Shown: piece after piece, positions 13,516-19,480 of the stretch | Layout of the letters: each line of letters starts with the position of its first letter | Position numbering within the stretch: the stretch's first letter is position 1 | Source of the DNA: Clostridia bacterium | GTDB lineage: Bacteria; Bacillota; Clostridia; Oscillospirales; CAG-272 | Length of the DNA stretch: 19,480 nucleotides | Direction: 5' to 3' | Assembly: GCA_024404475.1 (NCBI GenBank) | Contig: JAKSPV010000011.1 | Span: 1 to 19,480, forward strand | Program-made: the position numbers and the translations under genes | The notes under the pieces: model-generated | Told to the model about the DNA's origin: nothing | The model's input: the letters and a program-made list of their open reading frames with translations, nothing else | Database searches by the model: none

Positions 13516-14505
13516 ATGCTGAAAGACACCGATTATACGTTTGCCTCGATCCGCGTCCGCGCCGCCGAGGGCAAGGGCACGCCGAAGGAACGGCTCGCGC
13601 ATCTGACCGCGGCCTCATCGGCAGAGCAGCTCCGTGCTGCCGTCCTTGACTTCACGGACGTGTTGCCGGACGAACCGCTCGAAGCGGCGCTCCGGCGGGC
13701 GCTCGACGAGGCGGCGGCGCTCCTTCGCGACGCCGTGGACGATATCGCCCCCTATCGGTTTTTGTTTTACCCCTATGATTGCTGCAACATCAAGATCGCG
13801 CTGAAAAACGCGATCCGTCCGTCCGCCGCGGCGGAGGAAATGTTCACGTTCGGCACCGTCGCGCCTGAGGAAGTTCTCCGTGCCGTCAAGGCGCGGGATT
13901 GGAAAGTTCTGCCGCAGCACATGGCGTCTGCCGCCGCCGAGGCGATCGCAGCCGCAGAAGCGGGCGACACCCGCGGGATCGATCTTCTCCTCGACAAGGC
14001 GTGCTTCGCCGATATGCGCGACAACGTGCGGGAAAGCGGCGTTCCGTTCTTCCTCGATTATGTTGCCGCGAAAGCAGACGCGACCAACGTTCTCTCCGCG
14101 ATGCGGCTCTCCCGCCTCGGGATGCAGAACACCGCCGCAGTATCCTTCTTCTCCCGTGCATTCGTGCCGGGCGGTACGATGCCGGAAGACGCGTTTCTCG
14201 CCTCCGACGGCACGCTGGCTGACGGCGAAACTCTCGCCGAGCGCAGTCCCGTCTCTCTCCGCGATGCGGTGAAGAAGATCGCCGCGGATAATCTCTCCGC
14301 GGGCGACGCGGAACACCTCCTCGACGACGCGCGTGAAAAACTGCTCGCCGCCGTCCGGACAAAGCCGTTCGGCCCCGAGATCCCCGCCGTCTTCTTCCTG
14401 ACACGCGAATGCGAGATCCAGGCGGCACGCCTCCTCGCGGCTGGCTTCCGTGCCGGACGCCCGAGGGAAGAAACGGAAAGAAAGGTGCGTGTGCAGTATG
14501 TCTGA
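13516..14505 (+). CDS. ntpC: V/A-type ATPase subunit C (d-type, rotor cap)
   Basis: Subunit C is the funnel-shaped cap that joins the central shaft (D, F) to the rotor ring. The 329 residues are almost all alpha-helical, as expected for its threefold pseudo-repeat. The PYDCCNIKIALKNAIR segment near residue 90 matches the family's conserved region after the first helical repeat. A similar FLDYVAAKADATNVLSAMRLSRLGM segment follows near residue 180. The ATG at 13516 follows GAAAGG (13501-13506). Its C-terminus overlaps the next gene by eight bases. Sequence conservation in this subunit is low, so the call is helped by its position between E and F. Confidence 0.9.
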   Translation: MLKDTDYTFASIRVRAAEGKGTPKERLAHLTAASSAEQLRAAVLDFTDVLPDEPLEAALRRALDEAAALLRDAVDDIAPYRFLFYPYDCCNIKIALKNAIRPSAAAEEMFTFGTVAPEEVLRAVKARDWKVLPQHMASAAAEAIAAAEAGDTRGIDLLLDKACFADMRDNVRESGVPFFLDYVAAKADATNVLSAMRLSRLGMQNTAAVSFFSRAFVPGGTMPEDAFLASDGTLADGETLAERSPVSLRDAVKKIAADNLSAGDAEHLLDDAREKLLAAVRTKPFGPEIPAVFFLTRECEIQAARLLAAGFRAGRPREETERKVRVQYV

Positions 14506-14812
14506 GATCGGCATCATCGGCGAGCGCGACCGCGTGCTCTGCTTCATGGCCGCCGGCTTCACCGTCTACGAGGCGTCTCCGGACGACACCGAAAAAGCGG
14601 AGAAAACGCTCCGCGAAGCAGCCGAACGGTCAGCCATCCTCTTCATCACGGCAACACTTGCCGAGGCGCTCCACGACAGCGTCGCGCGGTATGACCATGC
14701 AGCGACCCCCGCCATCATTCCCCTGCCCGAATCGGGCGGCGGACTCGGCACGGCGGCCATGAAACGGGCCGTCGAACGCGCCGTCGGCGCGGATATCGTC
14801 TTCCGCGACTGA
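14498..14812 (+). CDS. ntpG: V/A-type ATPase subunit F (central shaft)
   Basis: Subunit F is a small Rossmann-like protein on the central shaft, bound to subunit D. The 104 residues begin EIGIIGERDRVLCFMAAGFTVYEA, the usual family opening (a strand, Gly turn, then a helix). They continue with AILFITATLAEAL and TPAIIPLPESGGGLGTAAMKRAVERAVGADI, the typical P-hydrophobic-P and C-terminal helix. The ATG at 14498 is chosen because it begins the family N-terminus and follows AAAGGTG; the frame extends upstream to 14450 inside ntpC. The E. hirae symbol is ntpG; many annotations call it atpF or ntpF, so symbols must be read with care. Confidence 0.92.
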   Translation: MSEIGIIGERDRVLCFMAAGFTVYEASPDDTEKAEKTLREAAERSAILFITATLAEALHDSVARYDHAATPAIIPLPESGGGLGTAAMKRAVERAVGADIVFRD

Positions 14813-14838
14813 GAATATGAGATAAAGGAATGAGTATT

Positions 14839-16599
14839 ATGGTAGAAGGAAAAATCGTTAAAATATCCGGCCCGCTGGTCATCGCAGAGGGCATGCGGGA
14901 AGCCAATATGTTCGACGTCGTCCGCGTCGGTGAAGGCCGCCTCATCGGCGAGATCATCGAAATGCACGGCGACCGCGCCTCCATTCAGGTCTATGAGGAG
15001 ACCGCCGGCCTCGGCCGCGGCGACAAGGTCGTATCGACCGGCGCCCCCCTGTCCGTCGAACTCGCCCCCGGCCTCGTATCCAACATCTACGACGGCATCC
15101 AGCGCCCGCTGGAGGAGATGTTCCGCGTCAGCGGTCCGAACATCGGCCGCGGCATCGATCTGCCCGCCGTCAACCGTTCGAAAAAGTGGACGTTCGTCCC
15201 GACGCTGAAGATCGGCTCGCCCGTCGTTCCGGGCACGATCATCGGTTACGTCGATGAGACGGAAGTCATCAAGCACCGGATCATGATCCCGATGGGCGTC
15301 TCCGGCACGCTCGCCACGATCAGCGCCGGCGACTACACCGTCGAGGAGACCGTCGCCACCGTCAAGGATAAGGACGGCGACATCCACCGCATCTCCATGC
15401 TCCAGCGCTGGCCCGTGCGCCGCGCGCGCCCCTACGCGCAGAAGCTCGCTCCGTCCGAACCGCTGATCACCGGTCAGCGGAACGTGGACACGATGTTCCC
15501 GATCGCCCGCGGCGGCACCGCCTGCATCCCGGGCCCGTTCGGCTCCGGCAAGACCGTCGTGCAGCACCAACTCGCGAAGTGGAGCGCCGTCGATCTCGTC
15601 GTCTACATCGGCTGCGGCGAACGCGGCAACGAGATGACAGATGTTCTCCGTGAATTCCCGGAGATCATCGACCCGCGCACCGGCAAATCGCTGATGCAGC
15701 GCACCGTTCTGATCGCCAACACGTCCGATATGCCCGTTGCGGCGCGCGAAGCGTCGATCTACACCGGCATCACGATCGCGGAATACTACCGCGACATGGG
15801 CCTTGCCGTCGCCATCATCGCCGACTCGACCTCCCGCTGGGCGGAAGCGCTCCGCGAGATGTCCGGCCGACTCGAAGAAATGCCCGGCGACGAGGGCTAT
15901 CCCGCTTACCTCACTTCCCGTCTGGCGCAGTTCTACGAACGCGCCGGTGACGTCGTCTGCATCGGCGGCGACGAGCGCCGCGGCTCTCTGTCCGCGATCG
16001 GCGCCGTATCGCCTCCCGGCGGCGACATTTCCGAGCCGGTCTCCCAGGCAACGCTCCGCATCGTCAAGGTCTTCTGGGGTCTTGATTCCGCGCTTGCCTA
16101 CCGCCGGCACTTCCCTGCCATCAACTGGCTGACCTCGTACTCCCTCTACAAAGACCGTCTCGCGCCGTGGTACGCCGAGAACGTCACGAAGGACTGGAGC
16201 GAGACCGCCGCCGAGGCGTTCCGCATTCTCCAGGAAGAATCGTCCCTCAACGAGATCGTCCAGCTCGTCGGTATCGACGCGCTCTCGCCGGAAGACCGGC
16301 TGACGCTTGAAGTTGCCCGTTCGCTCCGCGAGGACTTCCTCCAGCAGGACGCGATGAGCGACGACGACTGCTACACGCCGCTCCCGCAGCAGCATGCGCT
16401 TCTCTCCCTGATCCTCTCCGTCCGCACGGAGGCCACCGCCGCGATCCGGCAGGGCGCCGACATCCAGCAGATCGCCGACATGCGCGTCTGGGAGAAGATC
16501 GGCCGCGCGAAGGCCGTGTCCGACGACGAATATGAAACCGCTTACGCCGTGATCCGCGATGAGCTCAAGGCAGAGCTTACCGCACTCATTCCCGCATAA
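14839..16599 (+). CDS. ntpA: V/A-type ATPase catalytic subunit A
   Basis: Three copies of subunit A alternate with three of B in the head and carry the ATP catalytic sites. The 586 residues show a beta-barrel N-terminus (MVEGKIVKISGPLVIAEG), the non-homologous bulge region (about 115-190), and the P-loop GPFGSGKT (232-239, K238). The catalytic glutamate is E261 with R262 in GCGERGNEM, and SRWAEALREMSGRLEEMPGDEGYPAYL follows. Numbering agrees with the E. hirae A subunit (K238, E261, R262). The second ATG (14839) is preferred, because AAAGGA ends nine bases before it but directly abuts the ATG at 14830. All catalytic residues are intact. Confidence 0.97.
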   Translation: MVEGKIVKISGPLVIAEGMREANMFDVVRVGEGRLIGEIIEMHGDRASIQVYEETAGLGRGDKVVSTGAPLSVELAPGLVSNIYDGIQRPLEEMFRVSGPNIGRGIDLPAVNRSKKWTFVPTLKIGSPVVPGTIIGYVDETEVIKHRIMIPMGVSGTLATISAGDYTVEETVATVKDKDGDIHRISMLQRWPVRRARPYAQKLAPSEPLITGQRNVDTMFPIARGGTACIPGPFGSGKTVVQHQLAKWSAVDLVVYIGCGERGNEMTDVLREFPEIIDPRTGKSLMQRTVLIANTSDMPVAAREASIYTGITIAEYYRDMGLAVAIIADSTSRWAEALREMSGRLEEMPGDEGYPAYLTSRLAQFYERAGDVVCIGGDERRGSLSAIGAVSPPGGDISEPVSQATLRIVKVFWGLDSALAYRRHFPAINWLTSYSLYKDRLAPWYAENVTKDWSETAAEAFRILQEESSLNEIVQLVGIDALSPEDRLTLEVARSLREDFLQQDAMSDDDCYTPLPQQHALLSLILSVRTEATAAIRQGADIQQIADMRVWEKIGRAKAVSDDEYETAYAVIRDELKAELTALIPA

Positions 16600-16613
16600 G
16601 GAGGTACCGGAAG

Positions 16614-18002
16614 ATGATTAAAGAATACAGAACGATCGAAGAAGTCGCCGGCCCTCTGATGCTGGTACGCAAGGTCGACGGCGTCAAATACGACGAGCTC
16701 GGCGAGATCGAGCTGCCCTCCGGCGAAGTGCGGCGCTGCCGCGTGCTCGAGGTCAACGGCTCGAGCGTCCTCGTCCAGCTCTTTGAAAGCTCCGCGGGGC
16801 TCAACCTCGCGAACTCCCGCGTGCGCTTCTCCGGGCACGGCATCCGGCTCAGCGTCTCGAAAGACATGCTCGGCCGCGTCTTCTCCGGCATGGGCGAGCC
16901 CATCGACGGCGGCGCGCGGATCCTTCCCGAGGCAACGCCCGACATCAACGGCACGCCGATCAATCCCGCCGCACGGAACTACCCTTCCGAATTCATCCAG
17001 ACCGGCGTCTCCACGATCGACGGTCTGAACACGCTCGTCCGCGGGCAGAAACTTCCGATCTTCTCGGGCTCTGGTCTGCCGCACGCCAACCTCGCCGCGC
17101 AGATCGCCCGGCAGGCGACCGTTCGCGCCGCGGACGGTGAAGAAAGCGCGCCGTTCGCCGTCGTCTTCGCCGCGATCGGCATCACGTTCGAGGAAGCCGA
17201 CTTCTTTGTCTCCGACTTCCGCAAGACGGGCGCGATCGACCGCACCGTCATGTTCATCAACCTCGCGTCCGATCCCGCCATCGAGCGTATTTCCACGCCG
17301 CGTATGGCGCTGACCGCCGCCGAATACCTCGCGTTTGAGTGCGGAATGCACGTGCTCGTCATCATGACCGACATCACGAACTACGCCGAGGCACTCCGCG
17401 AAGTCTCCGCCGCGCGCAAGGAAGTCCCCGGCCGCCGCGGTTATCCCGGATACCTCTACACCGACCTTGCGACAATGTACGAGAGAGCCGGGCGGAAAGT
17501 CACCTCCGAGGGCTCGATCACGATGATCCCGATTCTGACGATGCCCGAGGACGACAAGACGCACCCGATTCCCGACCTGACCGGCTACATTACCGAGGGA
17601 CAGATCATCCTCTCCCGTGAGATGTACCGCAAGAACTATATGCCGCCGGTGGACGTTCTGCCGTCGCTGTCCCGTCTGAAGGACAAGGGCATCGGCAAGG
17701 GCAAGACGAGAGAAGACCACTCCGGCACGATGAACCAGCTCTTCTCGAGCTACGCGCGCGGCCGCGAGGCCAAGGAGCTCATGGTCGTTCTGGGCGAAGC
17801 CGCCCTCACGCCGACCGACCGGCTCTACGCGAAGTTCGCCGACGAATTCGAGGCGCGGTACATCAACCAGGGCTTCTATGAAAACCGCACGATCGAGCAG
17901 ACGCTCGACCTCGGCTGGGAACTGCTGCACATTCTTCCGCGCTCCGAAATGAAGCGCATCAAGCCCGCGATCCTCGATAAATACTGGCCCGAGGAAGCGT
18001 AA
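16614..18002 (+). CDS. ntpB: V/A-type ATPase regulatory subunit B
   Basis: Subunit B is the non-catalytic partner of A in the hexameric head. The 462 residues keep the ATPase fold but have no Walker A; the corresponding loop reads FSGSGLPHANLAAQ, the family's normal degenerate form. The arginine finger that reaches into the catalytic site is R354 in LPSLSRLKDKGIGKGKTR. Other family marks are GRVFSGMGEPIDGG and ALTPTDRLYAKFADEFEARYINQG. A strong Shine-Dalgarno AAGGAGGT (16598-16605) sits eight bases before the ATG and begins within the ntpA stop codon. The gap from ntpA is 14 bases, so the A and B genes are tightly linked. Confidence 0.97.
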   Translation: MIKEYRTIEEVAGPLMLVRKVDGVKYDELGEIELPSGEVRRCRVLEVNGSSVLVQLFESSAGLNLANSRVRFSGHGIRLSVSKDMLGRVFSGMGEPIDGGARILPEATPDINGTPINPAARNYPSEFIQTGVSTIDGLNTLVRGQKLPIFSGSGLPHANLAAQIARQATVRAADGEESAPFAVVFAAIGITFEEADFFVSDFRKTGAIDRTVMFINLASDPAIERISTPRMALTAAEYLAFECGMHVLVIMTDITNYAEALREVSAARKEVPGRRGYPGYLYTDLATMYERAGRKVTSEGSITMIPILTMPEDDKTHPIPDLTGYITEGQIILSREMYRKNYMPPVDVLPSLSRLKDKGIGKGKTREDHSGTMNQLFSSYARGREAKELMVVLGEAALTPTDRLYAKFADEFEARYINQGFYENRTIEQTLDLGWELLHILPRSEMKRIKPAILDKYWPEEA

Positions 18003-18028
18003 ACCAAGCGAAAGGACGGTGATGCACC

Positions 18029-18715
18029 GTGGCAGAGATCAAAGTCAACCCCACCCGCATGGAGCTGAAAAAGCTGAAAGGCCGGCTGGCCACGGCACGC
18101 CGCGGACATAAGCTGCTGAAAGACAAGCGGGACGAGCTGATGAAGCAGTTTCTCGACATCGTGCGCGAGGCGAAAGTCCTGCGCGAGCAGCTGAACGACC
18201 GCTTCTCGATGATCGACGCGCGGTTTGCCGCCGCGGCGGCGACGAGCGACAGCCGGATGCTGACCGAGGCGCTGATGCTCCCTGGGCGGCAGGGCAAGCT
18301 GACCGTCTCGACGCGCAACGTCATGAGCGTGAACGTCCCCGTGTTTCATTATGAAGCGCCGGACGCCGGCACGGAAGGCGGCCTCAACTACGGTCTTGCG
18401 TTCACGTCCGGCGAGCTCGACGACGCGGTCGCGGCGCTGACCGACGCGACGGACGAGCTGATCCGGCTCAGCGAGCTCGAAAAAGCGGCGCTGATGCTCT
18501 GCGATGAGATCGAACGGACACGCCGGCGCGTCAACGCCCTCGAATACATCATGATCCCGCAGTACGAAACGGCGATCCGCTCCATCACGATGAAGCTGGA
18601 CGAGAACGAGCGCGGCAACACGTCGCGTCTCATGAAGGTCAAGGACATGATGCTCGCCGAGGAGATCGCCAAGCGCAAGGCGCAGAGCGGCGACGCGGAC
18701 GAGGACGAAGAATAA
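18029..18715 (+). CDS. ntpD: V/A-type ATPase subunit D (central rotor shaft)
   Basis: Subunit D is the central axle whose coiled coil turns inside the A3B3 head. The 228 residues start EIKVNPTRMELKKLKGRLATARRGHKLLKDKRDELMKQF, the classic N-terminal helix. They end with the matching C-terminal helix RRVNALEYIMIPQYETAIRSITMKLDENERGNTSRLMKVKDM, including the well-conserved RRVNALE. An acidic tail (AQSGDADEDEE) follows. The start is GTG at 18029, with AAAGGA (18011-18016) 12 bases upstream, rather distant. The family N-terminus leaves little doubt. It is the last gene of the operon, 12 bases before the terminator's A-tract. The ntpH and ntpJ genes that end the E. hirae operon are absent here. Confidence 0.95.
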   Translation: MAEIKVNPTRMELKKLKGRLATARRGHKLLKDKRDELMKQFLDIVREAKVLREQLNDRFSMIDARFAAAAATSDSRMLTEALMLPGRQGKLTVSTRNVMSVNVPVFHYEAPDAGTEGGLNYGLAFTSGELDDAVAALTDATDELIRLSELEKAALMLCDEIERTRRRVNALEYIMIPQYETAIRSITMKLDENERGNTSRLMKVKDMMLAEEIAKRKAQSGDADEDEE

Positions 18716-18727
18716 CTTAAGCAAAGC

Positions 18728-18759
18728 AAAAAAGCACGGCTCTGAGGAGCCGTGCTTTT
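18728..18759. terminator. Terminator of the V-type ATPase operon, bidirectional
   Basis: GCACGGCTC (18734-18742), loop TGAG, and GAGCCGTGC (18747-18755) form a 9-bp GC-rich stem. Six A precede it and four T follow. It ends the ATPase transcript. On the minus strand the A-run becomes the U-tract for the converging gene that stops at 18780. Confidence 0.9.
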
Positions 18760-18779
18760 GTTATGCAGTCATCTGAATA

Positions 18780-19480
18780 TCACGAGAAAAAGTATGCGAG
18801 GAAAGCGTCGCTCTCCGGCGTAAACGTAAGCGTGCCGTTCCAGAATGTCGAAACGCTGACCGTTCCCGGTGTCAGTCCCTCGTAGCTCCGGAGGACCGTC
18901 CGCATCTCTGCAAGGGTAACAAACGGCGCCTCCATGACTTCTTCCTCCGTTTTCAGCCGGTTCGTGCCCGGAAGAACGGTGAACACCTCGGTGCCGTCCG
19001 CATAGACCGCGTAATAAACCTCGAGCCCTTTCATTGTGCCGCACGAGAACAGCTCCGGATAGAGTTCGCGGAGTTCCTTCTCCGTCCGACCTTCGTCGTC
19101 CGGGATCTCGATCACGGGATCCGGGATCCGGGAGATCGGTCTTTCTACGGGAGTGGTCGTAGGAACGGTTTCCTCGGGCGCGGTCGTGTCGCCGCCGTCC
19201 GTCTTGTTCAGATAATAATACCCGTTCAGAAGCGAGAAGGTGTAGCGGTCGAGATCGACGTAGTCGCCGAGCCGGTCGCGGAGCCCTTCAAACTCCCCTC
19301 TCGTCAGAAGAAGCGCAAAATGCGAATCCGTGATGCAGTAGACGGTGTAGCCCGCTTCGAGCAGCGCCGAAACGTCGGGCTCCGGCGTCGGGTACGCCGC
19401 GAGGTAAGCGTTATCAAAAGCACGTTCTTCGTTTTTTGCCACGTCGATCGCTTCTTTGCAGGCGATGGACGCCGCGTCCA
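18780..19480 (-). CDS. Hypothetical protein with Thr/Pro linker (5' end outside window)
   Basis: I do not recognise this protein. The frame is open to the right edge of the window. A GTG at 19442 could serve as a start, but the residues before it (ACKEAID) continue the same helix with no Shine-Dalgarno, so the gene is probably cut by the window edge. About 233 residues are visible. A first domain (about 1-95 of the visible part) contains GYTVYCITDSHFALLLTRGEFEGLRDRLGDYVD. A low-complexity linker follows (TTAPEETVPTTTPVERP and a Pro/Asp/Glu stretch). A second alpha/beta domain has GLEVYYAVYADGTEVFTVLPG. Thr/Pro linkers of this kind usually occur in secreted or surface proteins, so an exported protein is possible, but the N-terminus needed to show this is not visible. 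It converges on the ATPase operon. Confidence 0.7.
   Translation of the reverse strand, partial: DAASIACKEAIDVAKNEERAFDNAYLAAYPTPEPDVSALLEAGYTVYCITDSHFALLLTRGEFEGLRDRLGDYVDLDRYTFSLLNGYYYLNKTDGGDTTAPEETVPTTTPVERPISRIPDPVIEIPDDEGRTEKELRELYPELFSCGTMKGLEVYYAVYADGTEVFTVLPGTNRLKTEEEVMEAPFVTLAEMRTVLRSYEGLTPGTVSVSTFWNGTLTFTPESDAFLAYFFS

Noticed and set aside
14566..16395. 609-codon minus-strand open frame antisense to ntpA
   Set aside because: Same composition effect; the plus strand encodes catalytic subunit A with all motifs.
16542..17930. 462-codon minus-strand open frame antisense to ntpB
   Set aside because: Shadow of ntpB, without a ribosome site or recognisable domain.
1..19480. CRISPR arrays, tRNA or rRNA genes, insertion sequences, phage genes, toxin-antitoxin or defence cassettes
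   Set aside because: I looked for regularly spaced repeats, tRNA-like segments, transposase or integrase motifs and small paired genes, and saw none. All sizeable frames are accounted for by core genes or their shadows.

Overview
This window is a GC-rich stretch of chromosome from an anaerobic Firmicute. The likeliest group is the Clostridia, around the Oscillospiraceae/Ruminococcaceae. That placement is inferred from four things: strong Shine-Dalgarno sites before almost every gene, a clostridial-type glutamate dehydrogenase, an L10 leader with an intrinsic-terminator attenuator, and a V-type ATPase operon in the Enterococcus hirae ntp order. I would not name a genus. The genes are ordinary core genes. 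I see no phage, insertion sequence, CRISPR, tRNA, rRNA or obvious recently transferred DNA. No new defence or mobile system is visible; the interest lies in the regulatory DNA between genes.

Layout, left part (1-6800). The window opens inside a sensor histidine kinase (+). Its terminator overlaps the promoter of ilvE (+, branched-chain aminotransferase). ilvE converges on gdhA (-, glutamate dehydrogenase) across a shared bidirectional terminator. gdhA diverges from a LysR-type regulator gene (+). The 121 bp between them hold two promoters laid exactly face to face in one inverted repeat, plus a perfect 25-bp palindrome centred about -63 from the predicted gdhA start. The regulator gene overlaps recG (+) by four bases, and recG is followed by a small three-helix membrane protein.

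Middle part (6800-9850). On the minus strand lies an isolated rplJ-rplL unit with a consensus promoter, an L10-type leader and an attenuator. Upstream of it is rarA (-). A 127-residue protein of unknown function is transcribed divergently from rarA, with a candidate SigE-like promoter.

Right part (9814-18760). A nine-gene V/A-type ATPase operon (+) runs from one promoter to one terminator. The order is stalk H/G, I, K, E, C, F, A, B, D. The rotor subunit K carries the sodium-ligand pattern known from E. hirae, so the machine probably couples ATP to Na+ rather than H+. The window ends inside a minus-strand protein of unknown function with a Thr/Pro-rich linker.

Taken together, nitrogen metabolism (gdhA and its likely regulator, ilvE), ribosomal stalk synthesis, repair of stalled forks (recG, rarA) and ion-motive energy conversion sit side by side as separate transcription units. 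Nearly every unit boundary has a recognisable terminator or promoter.
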